A stretch of 64,000 bases of DNA from Azoarcus sp. (GTDB taxonomy: Bacteria; Pseudomonadota; Gammaproteobacteria; Burkholderiales; Rhodocyclaceae): NCBI GenBank assembly GCA_030604735.1, contig JAUVVG010000019.1, forward strand, positions 1 to 64,000. The letters are read 5' to 3'. Every line of letters starts with the position of its first letter. Position 1 is the first letter of the stretch. Below, in pieces: positions 46,779 to 54,481 of this stretch. The notes under the pieces were generated by a model. That model made no database searches and was not told the origin of the DNA. It worked only from the letters and a program-made list of their open reading frames with translations. Made by a program: the position numbers and the translations under genes.

Positions 46779-47267
46779 TCAGCCCGGGCTCATCATATGG
46801 ATACGGGCCGCACGCGACCCTTCGCCCGGATGCTGGTGGCCAGGCGCATAAGCCCCCGCCTCGGGTTCGAACGGCGCGCTGACCGGCTGCACGTCGGCGC
46901 CTAGTCCGACCAGCATGCCTTTCAGCACATGGTCGGCCTGGATGCGCAGCCAACCGTCGCCAAGTTCGACCGCGACATGACGATTGCCGAGGTGATAGGC
47001 GGCACGAGCAAGTTCGAAGCCGTCCTCGCACCGCACTTCCAGCAGGTCTTCCGGGGCAGCGATGATCTCTACGATACGGCCGTCCTTGCCGAGCAATTTC
47101 TGTCCGCCGCGCAGAATCGTGCCGCGTGGCAGGAACAGGCCGACCTCCTCGCCCGACTGCAGCCTGGCCCGCAACCGGCTTTTGGTCCGATAGGCGAAAT
47201 CCAGCTCCAGCTTCTCGGTCGCCGGGTTCGCGCCTTGATATAGGGATTCCAGCAATAACATGGTCAT
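46779..47267 (-). CDS. ureE: Urease accessory nickel chaperone UreE
   Basis: Nickel-binding metallochaperone. The 162-residue protein has the N-terminal domain ending [18 protein letters not shown], the dimer metal site in [13 protein letters not shown], and a C-terminal tail with [12 protein letters not shown], a short His-containing tail. It lies 46 bp after ureC and 131 bp before ureF; the second gap is wide for this operon. Confidence 0.94.
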   Translation of the reverse strand: MTMLLLESLYQGANPATEKLELDFAYRTKSRLRARLQSGEEVGLFLPRGTILRGGQKLLGKDGRIVEIIAAPEDLLEVRCEDGFELARAAYHLGNRHVAVELGDGWLRIQADHVLKGMLVGLGADVQPVSAPFEPEAGAYAPGHQHPGEGSRAARIHMMSPG

Positions 47268-47313
47268 TTCGTCGTTTCAGTATCGGATCGACAGAGCCTG
47301 GCCCGCCTAACCG

Positions 47314-49155
47314 TCAGAACAGGAAATAGCGCTGCGCCATCGGCAGCACGTCGGCCGGCTCGCACACCAGCAACTCGCCGTCGGCCCGCACCACATAGGT
47401 TTCGGGGTCAACATCGATCACCGGCGTGGCACTGTTGTGCACCATGTCGGCCTTCTTGACGCTACGACAACCCTTGACCGCCTCCAGGGGTTTCATCAGC
47501 CCGAGCGCGGTAATGGCCGGATTCGCCAGCGCCGCCTGCGACACGAAGGTCACCGAGGTCTTCAAGGCCTTGCCGAAGCTCGCGAACATCGGGCGGTAAT
47601 GGACCGGCTGCGGAGTTGGAATGGAGGCATTGGGGTCGCCCATCGCTGCAGCTGCAATCGCGCCGCCCTTGAGGATCAGGCTGGGCTTGACGCCGAAGAA
47701 AGCCGGCTTCCACAGCACCAGGTCGGCGAGCTTGCCGACCTCGATCGAACCGACCACGTGCGAGATGCCGTGGCAGATCGCCGGGTTGATCGTGTATTTG
47801 GCGATATAGCGCTTGACCCGGAAGTTGTCGTTCCTCTCGCTCGCCTGCACCGCAGGCGACACGACGCCCCCCTCTCCCGCCCCGGGAGGCGAGGGCGGGG
47901 TTTCGCGGAGCACTGCTCCGTGCCGCCCGAGCGACGGAGCGTCAGCGAGGCTACCGGGGCTGAGGGTGAGGGCAGGCTCAGGAGGCGCGAGCCAGCCGCG
48001 CTGCACCTTCATCTTGTGCGCGGTCTGCCAGGTGCGGGTAATGACTTCGCCGACCCGGCCCATCGCCTGCGAGTCCGACGACATGATGGAGAACGCGCCG
48101 GTGTCGTGCAGGATGTCCTCGGCCGCGATGGTCTCGCGCCGGATCCGGGACTCGGCGAAGGCGACGTCCTCGGCGATCGCCGGGTCGAGGTGGTGGCACA
48201 CCATCAACATGTCGAGATGCTCGTCGATGGTGTTGACGGTGTACGGCCGGGTCGGGTTGGTCGAGGACGGGATCACATTGGGCCGGCCGATCGCCTTGAT
48301 GATGTCGGGTGCATGGCCGCCACCGGCGCCTTCGGTATGGAAGGTGTGGATGGTGCGGTCCTTGAACGCCGCGATCGTGGTCTCGACGAAACCGGACTCG
48401 TTCAGCGTATCGGTATGGATCGCGACCTGTACATCGTATTCCTCGGCCACCGACAGGCAGTTGTCAATCGCCGCCGGGGTGGTACCCCAGTCCTCGTGCA
48501 GTTTGAGGCCGATCACGCCGGCCTCGATCTGCTCGCGGGCCGGATCGGGTAGGGACACATTGCCCTTGCCGAAGAAGCCGAGGTTCATCGGGAAGGCGTC
48601 GGCCGCCTCCAGCATGCGGTGGATATGCCACGGCCCGGGCGTGCAGGTGGTCGCCAGCGTGCCGGTGGCCGGGCCGGTACCGCCGCCGAGCATGGTGGTG
48701 ATGCCGCTCATCAGGGCTTCCTCGATCTGTTGCGGGCAGATCCAGTGGATATGGCTGTCTATGCCGCCCGCGGTGAGAATCATGCCCTCGCCGGCGATCA
48801 CCTCGGTGCCGGCGCCGACCGGAATCGTCACGCCCGGCTGGATGTCCGGATTACCCGCCTTGCCGATAGTCTGGATACGGCCGTCCTTGATGCCAACGTC
48901 GGCCTTGACGATGCCCCAGTGATCAATGATCAGCGCGTTGGTGATCACGGTATCGGCGACCTCGGCCGACACCTTCTGGCCCTGGCCCATGCCGTCGCGG
49001 ATCACCTTGCCACCCCCGAACTTGACCTCGTCGCCATAAACGGTGAAGTCCTGTTCGACTTCTATCCACAACTCGGTGTCGGCCAGGCGGACCCGGTCGC
49101 CAGTGGTCGGGCCGAACATTTCCGCATAAGCGCGGCGAGAAATCCTGGTACTCAT
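47314..49155 (-). CDS. ureC: Urease alpha subunit with an internal insertion
   Basis: Catalytic dinickel subunit hydrolysing urea to ammonia and carbamate. Ligand and active-site motifs are all present: HIHWICPQQ, carbamylated-lysine segment [36 protein letters not shown], the flap MVCHHLDP and the [17 protein letters not shown] aspartate. The protein is 613 residues; family members are about 567-572. The surplus is at residues 388-438, between HKMKVQRG and [13 protein letters not shown], where relatives have only a few residues. It overlaps nothing; the ureB stop is 1 bp upstream. Confidence 0.95.
   Translation of the reverse strand: MSTRISRRAYAEMFGPTTGDRVRLADTELWIEVEQDFTVYGDEVKFGGGKVIRDGMGQGQKVSAEVADTVITNALIIDHWGIVKADVGIKDGRIQTIGKAGNPDIQPGVTIPVGAGTEVIAGEGMILTAGGIDSHIHWICPQQIEEALMSGITTMLGGGTGPATGTLATTCTPGPWHIHRMLEAADAFPMNLGFFGKGNVSLPDPAREQIEAGVIGLKLHEDWGTTPAAIDNCLSVAEEYDVQVAIHTDTLNESGFVETTIAAFKDRTIHTFHTEGAGGGHAPDIIKAIGRPNVIPSSTNPTRPYTVNTIDEHLDMLMVCHHLDPAIAEDVAFAESRIRRETIAAEDILHDTGAFSIMSSDSQAMGRVGEVITRTWQTAHKMKVQRGWLAPPEPALTLSPGSLADAPSLGRHGAVLRETPPSPPGAGEGGVVSPAVQASERNDNFRVKRYIAKYTINPAICHGISHVVGSIEVGKLADLVLWKPAFFGVKPSLILKGGAIAAAAMGDPNASIPTPQPVHYRPMFASFGKALKTSVTFVSQAALANPAITALGLMKPLEAVKGCRSVKKADMVHNSATPVIDVDPETYVVRADGELLVCEPADVLPMAQRYFLF
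47841..47994 (-). repeat. In-frame palindrome-rich insertion within ureC
   Basis: About 51 codons encoding a Pro/Gly/Ser-rich segment ([20 protein letters not shown]). The DNA contains several perfect small palindromes: GCCTGC-ACC-GCAGGC straddling its 3' edge, CGGAGC-ACT-GCTCCG, and a CCGCCCC/GGGGCGG-type pair. This is the build of a short repetitive element that happens to be open in the ureC frame. No second copy is in the window. Confidence 0.65.
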
Positions 49156-49156
49156 G

Positions 49157-49510
49157 TCAGTCGGCCCTCCCGCCGGGAAGCGCGTGCGGTGAGCGTGGGG
49201 ACGCCTCGAGTTGTCCCATCACGTCGCCGTGGAATCCAAAGACCTTGCGCTCACCGGCGAGCGCCACCAGCTGCACGGTGCGTCCCTGGCCGGGCTCGAA
49301 ACGCACTGCCGTGCCAGCCGCGATGTCGAGCCGGAAGCCGCGCGCGGCCGCTCGATCGAAGTCGAGCGCGCGGTTGGTCTCGGCAAAGTGATAGTGCGAG
49401 CCGACCTGCACCGGCCGGTCACCGGTATTGGTCACGCTCAGCGTGACCGTCTCACGGCCGGCGTTGAGCTCTATCTCGCCATCGAGCGTGTCCATCTCGC
49501 CTGGAATCAT
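49157..49510 (-). CDS. ureB: Urease beta subunit
   Basis: Small structural subunit of urease. The 117-residue protein starts [16 protein letters not shown], has [20 protein letters not shown] and [22 protein letters not shown], all typical. The ATG at 49510 has AAGGAGAA upstream. A 16-codon upstream extension is not needed. Confidence 0.96.
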   Translation of the reverse strand: MIPGEMDTLDGEIELNAGRETVTLSVTNTGDRPVQVGSHYHFAETNRALDFDRAAARGFRLDIAAGTAVRFEPGQGRTVQLVALAGERKVFGFHGDVMGQLEASPRSPHALPGGRAD

Positions 49511-49594
49511 TCTCTTCTCCTTGTAACCGCGGGCCTGTAGCGACCCCATCGCCGCCACAGCCGGGCCGACTCCACCATCTTCATGCCATCCGGC

Positions 49595-49897
49595 TCAGAT
49601 GATCGGGTTGTGCACGGTGACCAGCTTGGTCCCGTCCGGAAAGGTCGCCTCGACCTGGATCTCCGGGATCATCTCCGGAACGCCTTCCATGACTTCGTCG
49701 CGTGTGAGGATGGTCGTACCGTCACTCATCAGGTCCGCCACCGAGCGCCCGTCACGCGCACCCTCCAGGATGGCGCAGCTGATCAGCGCCACCGCTTCCG
49801 GGTAGTTCAGCTTCACCCCACGGGCGCGCCGTCGTTCAGCGACCAACCCGGCGGTGAATACCAGCAGCTTGTCTTTCTCGCGAGGAGTCAGTTCCAT
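49595..49897 (-). CDS. ureA: Urease gamma subunit
   Basis: Structural subunit of 100 residues, the standard length: [20 protein letters not shown] at the start, [12 protein letters not shown], the [20 protein letters not shown] end. It lies between ureD and ureB. Confidence 0.96.
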   Translation of the reverse strand: MELTPREKDKLLVFTAGLVAERRRARGVKLNYPEAVALISCAILEGARDGRSVADLMSDGTTILTRDEVMEGVPEMIPEIQVEATFPDGTKLVTVHNPII

Positions 49898-50004
49898 TCA
49901 TCGCCTCCATCCGGCCCCATCGGACCTACATCGATTATTCAACGCTCATCCACACCACCGACCCGACATCGGACGCCGGCGCAGAACGAACCGGCATTCC
50001 GGCT

Positions 50005-50889
50005 TCAGGTGCGCCAGATCCGCGGCATACGCATGCCCCGCCCGCCCGCCAGCGCCGGCCGGATGCAAGCCCATACCCGCGCAAACCATTCCCGCCCCGG
50101 CTCACAAGCCGGGCCGAGCCAACGCGCCAGCAGCACGCCATCGGGTAGCAGGCTCACCGCGCCCCTGCCGGCCGGGCATGCGATCTCTCGACAGGCATCT
50201 CGCAAGCCCTCATCCACCTCCGGGCCGATCGCGACCAGCGTACCGCACACCGGGTGTCCTGCCAGCCCGACCGCGGCATCCAGCAGTGCGCTACCGCCGG
50301 CAAGCCGCCCCTGCTCCAACCACAAACGCCGTCCAGCCCGACGCACATCGGTCTTCAGCGTCAGTTCGCCCCGTTCGAAGCGCTCGCCAGAACCGGTTCG
50401 ACCGAAACACAGCATCTCGAAACCAATGAAACGCGCATCGGCCGCGAGCACCACCTCGGTGCGCATTCGCCCGATCGCCCCGTCATAGACGATGCTTTCC
50501 TGCGGCAACCACTCGCACACCGCATCCTTCTCGACCGAAATGCGCTGCACCCACTGAGCCATCCGGCCATCGCTGCGATACCACTTGCCGGCGCCCGGCG
50601 TGGTCAGCAAGGCATGGGCGCCCTCACCCACCGCCACCGTCACCTCGAGCTCGTCACCCCCGACGATCCCCGCCGGCGGGTGCAGCACGATCGTATGGCA
50701 GACCGCCTCCCCCTCGGGATAGAGCGGCTTCTGGACACGCAGCGGGCCAAAATGGCGGTTGCTTGCGAGCACGGTCCGGACACCGCGAAGCTCGAATGCG
50801 AGCGACAGCCCGGCGCGCCAGCCAGGTGCCACTGGACCTTCGGAAAACCGGGAAGCGCTCAGATCGACGGGTTCTGTCACGACAGTCAT
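50005..50889 (-). CDS. ureD: Urease accessory protein UreD/UreH
   Basis: Accessory protein that contacts apourease and receives nickel from UreG. The 294-residue protein has the family segments AFELRGVRTVLASNRHFGPL (split from RVQKPLYPEG), HTIVLHPPAGIVGGDEL and LLTTPGAGKWYRS. First gene of ureDABCEFG. The ATG at 50889 has no clear ribosome site and lies only 2-3 nt beyond the start predicted from the sigma-54 element, so the transcript may be leaderless or translation may begin a few codons later (GTG at codon 4). Confidence 0.93.
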   Translation of the reverse strand: MTVVTEPVDLSASRFSEGPVAPGWRAGLSLAFELRGVRTVLASNRHFGPLRVQKPLYPEGEAVCHTIVLHPPAGIVGGDELEVTVAVGEGAHALLTTPGAGKWYRSDGRMAQWVQRISVEKDAVCEWLPQESIVYDGAIGRMRTEVVLAADARFIGFEMLCFGRTGSGERFERGELTLKTDVRRAGRRLWLEQGRLAGGSALLDAAVGLAGHPVCGTLVAIGPEVDEGLRDACREIACPAGRGAVSLLPDGVLLARWLGPACEPGREWFARVWACIRPALAGGRGMRMPRIWRT

Positions 50890-50901
50890 GATCGACAGTT
50901 T

Positions 50902-50917
50902 AGCGAAACCCGTGCCA
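50902..50917 (-). promoter_or_regulatory. Near-consensus sigma-54 promoter of the urease operon
   Basis: On the minus strand TGGCACGGGTTTCGCT matches the sigma-54 consensus TGGCACG-N4-TTGCW at every defined base except one (TTGC reads TCGC). The GG and GC doublets have the correct 12-bp register. Predicted start of transcription is about 50891. Confidence 0.75.
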
Positions 50918-51043
50918 AGCCGGCGAAATCCGGCTCGACCCGATACACTGCCCCGCAATGACCGTCGATTCGCCGACACACGGGCATAGTGGCGAACCGT
51001 TCGCAAACGTTCAGGATGCGCATCACGCACCATGAACGACTTC

Positions 51044-51062
51044 GACACCCCATTCGAGTGCA
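51044..51062. promoter_or_regulatory. Possible NtrC enhancer site upstream of ureD
   Basis: ACACC-N7-AGTGC matches the NtrC consensus GCACC-N7-GGTGC at 8 of 10 positions. It lies about 140 bp upstream of the sigma-54 element, a normal enhancer distance. Together they suggest nitrogen-limitation control of urease. Confidence 0.5.
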
Positions 51063-51230
51063 TGCCGTAAGTCGCTCATACCCTCGATGCACATTTTTGG
51101 GGCAATCTGCTCATCTTGAGTCGATCGCCGAGCGAACAGGGGTCAGTATCCGCGCCTTGTCGGACGCCCTCTCGATCTCACGGTCGATACTGCGGGACGG
51201 AGCGGGATGGAACGGAACAACACCGGACAT

Positions 51231-51583
51231 TTAGGTCACCGGACTCCGCCCGACCGGATTTTCCATGGTGTCGAACCACCGACGCCCAGGGCATCGGGCC
51301 TGGTCTTGCGCCTCATAGAACCGGATCGCGCTCCGCCCCGCTGCTATTGCTTGATACATGGCCTTGTCGGCCCATTTCAGAATATCGTACGGACTGACTT
51401 CATCGTCGGCAAACACAAGCACGCCAACGATACTCGCCGAACGCATGTGCAACGGGCGACGTCTTCGCTCAAGAACGTCGTCAGCCGATCATCTCGCGAT
51501 GCGAAAAGCTCGATGTACTCGTCAAACAGCGCGCGAAGTCGGTAATGACAGTCCAGCTGAGACATGGAAGTGCGCATGGGCAA
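51231..51583 (-). pseudogene. Remnant of a GGDEF (diguanylate cyclase) gene with a central deletion
   Basis: The 5' part (about 51583-51470) encodes RALFDEYIELFASRDDRLTT, an N-terminal sequence I recognise from a sensor domain found in GGDEF proteins and histidine kinases. The 3' part (about 51452-51290) encodes LKWADKAMYQAIAAGRSAI followed by RFYEA, the typical C-terminal end of a GGDEF domain. The parts are in different frames and the whole centre, including the GGDEF active site, is gone. Order and strand agree with one internal deletion. Confidence 0.7.
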
Positions 51584-51699
51584 GGCTAATCAACAGAAAC
51601 AATGACATCGCATGCACATCGACGCGGACACTGTCGTCATGGCGGGGAAAGACAGGACGAGTGCCTGTGACCCAGTAAGGCAAGTCCGGCATAGAGAAT

Positions 51700-51715
51700 T
51701 GGCACGCAGCATGCT
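51700..51715 (+). promoter_or_regulatory. Near-consensus sigma-54 promoter of the NitT-type transporter operon
   Basis: TGGCACGCAGCATGCT matches TGGCACG-N4-TTGCW at every defined base but one (TTGC reads ATGC), with the GG and GC doublets correctly spaced. Predicted transcription start is about 51726, giving a 24-nt leader with AGGAG before the ATG at 51750. Confidence 0.78.
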
Positions 51716-51749
51716 TTCCCGATTCGGAAATCCCTGTCAGGAGCATACG

Positions 51750-52796
51750 ATGAGCACCTCCCCGTCTATCCGCCGTTCCCTGCGCAAGCTGTGTATCGGC
51801 CTTGTCGCGACCCTCGCCGTTGGCCTCTCCACCCAGGCGGCCGCCCAGACCCCGGTCCGCTTCACCCTCGACTGGCGCTTCGAGGGCCCAGGCGCGCTCT
51901 TCCTGCTACCCGAGGCAAAGGGCTACTTCCGCGACGAAAACCTGAACGTCAGCATCGACTCGGGTTCCGGCTCGGCCGCGACCATCACCCGGGTCGCCTC
52001 GGGCGCCTACGACATGGGCTTCGCCGATTTCGCCGGCTTGATGGAATTCCATGCCAACAACCCGACCGCCCCGAACAAGCCGGTGGCGGTGATGATGGTC
52101 TACAACAACATGCCTGCCGCAGTGTTTTCGCTGAAGAAAACCGGCATCGCCACGCCACAGGACCTCACTGGCAAGAAGCTCGGCGCGCCGGTCTTCGACT
52201 CGGGCCGCAAGTCGTGGCCGATCTTCGCCCAGGCCAATGGGGTGGGCGAGGTCGAGTGGACCAGCATGGACCCCCCGTTGCGTGAAACCATGCTCGCCCG
52301 CGGCGATGTCGACGCGATCACCGGCTTCTACTTCACCTCTCTCCTCAATCTGGAAGCGCGCGGCGTCAAACCCGAGGACATCGCGGTGATGCGCTATGCC
52401 GAGCATGGGGTGCGCCTGTACGGCAACGTGATCATCGCGTCCGAAGAGTTCATCGCCAAGAACCCCGAGGCGATCGGCGCCTTCCTGCGCGCCTTCGCCC
52501 GCGGTGCGGCCGAGGTCATCGCCGACCCTGCGGCGGCGATCGACTTCGTGCGCCAGCGCGACGGCATCATCAACGTCGCCCTGGAAGAGCGCCGGCTACG
52601 CCTGGCGCTGGAAGCCTCGGTCCAGACCGCCGACGCCCGCACCGAAGGTTTTGGCCGCGTCGACCCGGCCCGTCTGGCCCTGATGGCGAGCCAGGTCTCG
52701 GACGCGTTCCAGACCCAGAACCGGGTCGATCCGGACGCAGTCTGGACCGATCGCTTCCTGCCGGATGCGAGCCTGCTCGACATCCTCGGCCAGTGA
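51750..52796 (+). CDS. NitT/TauT-type ABC transporter substrate-binding protein
   Basis: Periplasmic binding protein of 348 residues in the NMT1/ThiY-like superfamily. It has a signal peptide (GLVATLAVGLSTQAAAQ) and the family opening VRFTLDWRFEGPGALFLLPE. Typical pocket-region segments follow: GSGSAATITRVASGAYDMGF and EWTSMDPPLRETMLARGDVD. AGGAG precedes the ATG at 51750. First gene of a three-gene importer driven by a sigma-54 promoter. The substrate cannot be read from sequence; position between urease and urea-transporter genes suggests a nitrogen compound. Nitrate, a pyrimidine or a sulfonate are all possible for the family. Confidence 0.88.
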   Translation: MSTSPSIRRSLRKLCIGLVATLAVGLSTQAAAQTPVRFTLDWRFEGPGALFLLPEAKGYFRDENLNVSIDSGSGSAATITRVASGAYDMGFADFAGLMEFHANNPTAPNKPVAVMMVYNNMPAAVFSLKKTGIATPQDLTGKKLGAPVFDSGRKSWPIFAQANGVGEVEWTSMDPPLRETMLARGDVDAITGFYFTSLLNLEARGVKPEDIAVMRYAEHGVRLYGNVIIASEEFIAKNPEAIGAFLRAFARGAAEVIADPAAAIDFVRQRDGIINVALEERRLRLALEASVQTADARTEGFGRVDPARLALMASQVSDAFQTQNRVDPDAVWTDRFLPDASLLDILGQ

Positions 52797-52800
52797 TGCG

Positions 52801-53631
52801 ATGAGCGCCTTCGTCGATTTCGACCGGGTCTGGCTGGCCTACAACGACGCCTTGCTGGCGGAGCAGACCTTCGCGGTCGAGGACATCACGCTGCAGGCGG
52901 GTCGGGGCGAGTTCATCGCCATCGTCGGCCCGTCTGGCTGCGGCAAGTCGACCTTCATGAAGCTCGCCACCGGACTGCGCCGCCCCTCGCGCGGCACGGT
53001 CGTGATCGACGGTCACGAGGTCAGCGGCCCGCTCAAGATCACCGGCATGGCCTTTCAGGCGCCGTCCTTGTTGCCCTGGCGAACCACGCTGGACAATGTG
53101 CTGCTCCCGCTGGAAATCGTAGAGCCCTACCGGTCACAGTTCCGCAGGCACAAGCGCGAGTTCGCTGACAAGGCACGCGCCTTGCTGGCCAGCGTCGGGC
53201 TGGCTGGCTACGAGAGCAAGTACCCGTGGGAATTGTCCGGCGGCATGCAGCAGCGCGCCTCGATCTGCCGGGCGCTGATTCACGAGCCGAAGATGCTGCT
53301 GCTGGACGAACCCTTTGGCGCGCTCGACGCCTTTACCCGGGAAGAGCTGTGGTGCGCACTGCGCGACCTGTGGACCGTGCAGCGCTTCAACGTGATCCTG
53401 GTCACCCACGATCTGCGCGAGGCGGTGTTCCTGGCCGACACGGTCTATGTGATGAGCAAGAGCCCGGGCCGGATGCTGGTCAAGCGCGAGATCGGCCTGC
53501 CGCGCCCACGCGATCTGGAACTCACCTACACCACGTCCTTCACCGACATCGTGCATGAGTTGCGCGGCCATATCGGAGCGATCCGACAAGGCGCGCCGAC
53601 CGCCTCGACTGGTGCGGGAGTCACGGCATGA
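52801..53631 (+). CDS. NitT/TauT-type ABC transporter ATP-binding protein
   Basis: ATPase of the importer, 276 residues. Walker A GPSGCGKSTFMK, Q loop MAFQAPSLLPWRTTLDN, signature LSGGMQQRASICRAL, Walker B KMLLLDEPFGALDAFTRE and switch VTHDLREAVFLAD are intact. It starts 4 bp after the binding-protein stop. The FQAPSLLPW and DAFTREELW segments are usual for nitrate/taurine-type importers. Confidence 0.93.
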   Translation: MSAFVDFDRVWLAYNDALLAEQTFAVEDITLQAGRGEFIAIVGPSGCGKSTFMKLATGLRRPSRGTVVIDGHEVSGPLKITGMAFQAPSLLPWRTTLDNVLLPLEIVEPYRSQFRRHKREFADKARALLASVGLAGYESKYPWELSGGMQQRASICRALIHEPKMLLLDEPFGALDAFTREELWCALRDLWTVQRFNVILVTHDLREAVFLADTVYVMSKSPGRMLVKREIGLPRPRDLELTYTTSFTDIVHELRGHIGAIRQGAPTASTGAGVTA

Positions 53632-54389
53632 CCCGCAATCAGACCGAGCGCCTCGCCCCGTGGTTGCTGCTGACGGTGATCCTGCTGCTATGGGAGGCGA
53701 TCTGCCGTGGCCTTGGCGTATCGGAATTCATCTTTCCGGCGCCCTCGCGCATCTGGGAGCAATTCCTGCGGTTCTACCCGGTCATCGGCATGCACGCCTG
53801 GCACACCTTCTGGGTCACGATGGTCGGCTTCGGCCTCTCGATCGTGGTCGGCGTGTTGCTGGGCTTCCTGATCGGCTCGTCGCGGACGGCCTATGCCGCG
53901 CTCTACCCCCTGATGACCGCGTTCAACGCCCTGCCCAAGGCGGCCTTCGTACCTATCCTGGTGGTGTGGTTCGGCATAGGCGTCGGTCCGGCCATCCTGA
54001 CCGCCTTCCTGATCTCGTTCTTTCCGATCATGGTCAACATCGCCACCGGCCTGGCGACGCTGGAGCCCGAACTGGAAGACGTGTTGCGGGTGCTCGGCGC
54101 GAAGCGCTGGGATGTGCTGACCAAGGTCGGCCTGCCCCGGACACTGCCCTACTTCTATGCGTCGCTCAAGGTCGCGATCACGCTCGCCTTCGTCGGCACG
54201 ACGGTGTCCGAGATGACCGCATCGAACCAGGGCATCGGTTACCTGCTGATCTCGGCCGGTTCATCGCTGCAGATGGGGCTAGCCTTCGCCGGCCTGTTCG
54301 TGGTCGGCATCATGGCGATGATCATGTACGAGCTCTTCTCCTGGCTGGAGAAGCGCACCACCGCCTGGGCCCATCGTGGCTCGCACTGA
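53628..54389 (+). CDS. NitT/TauT-type ABC transporter permease
   Basis: Membrane subunit of 253 residues with six spans and the EAA-type loop facing the ATPase (EDVLRVLGAKRWDVLTKVGL). It overlaps the ATPase gene by 4 bp and ends just before a bidirectional-looking hairpin. It completes the importer. Confidence 0.93.
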   Translation: MTRNQTERLAPWLLLTVILLLWEAICRGLGVSEFIFPAPSRIWEQFLRFYPVIGMHAWHTFWVTMVGFGLSIVVGVLLGFLIGSSRTAYAALYPLMTAFNALPKAAFVPILVVWFGIGVGPAILTAFLISFFPIMVNIATGLATLEPELEDVLRVLGAKRWDVLTKVGLPRTLPYFYASLKVAITLAFVGTTVSEMTASNQGIGYLLISAGSSLQMGLAFAGLFVVGIMAMIMYELFSWLEKRTTAWAHRGSH

Positions 54390-54393
54390 TACG

Positions 54394-54429
54394 AAAATGC
54401 CGATCACCCCGCAAGGGGATGATCGGCAT
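54394..54429 (-). terminator. Terminator between the transporter operon and isocitrate dehydrogenase
   Basis: ATGCCGATC and GATCGGCAT, with an inner CCCC/GGGG pair around a GCAA loop, make a long stem. On the minus strand it is followed by TTTTCGT, fitting an intrinsic terminator for isocitrate dehydrogenase. The stem also ends the converging plus-strand operon. Confidence 0.8.
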
Positions 54430-54481
54430 CATGAGGACCCGGTGCGATGGACCGGCTCGCCGGCCCACCACTACCCGGCGA

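Larger units (their letters stand above)
50890..51230. other. Regulatory gap upstream of ureD
   Basis: About 340 bp between ureD and the GGDEF remnant. The ureD-proximal part holds the sigma-54 element and an NtrC-like site. The rest shows no convincing gene on either strand. Confidence 0.6.
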
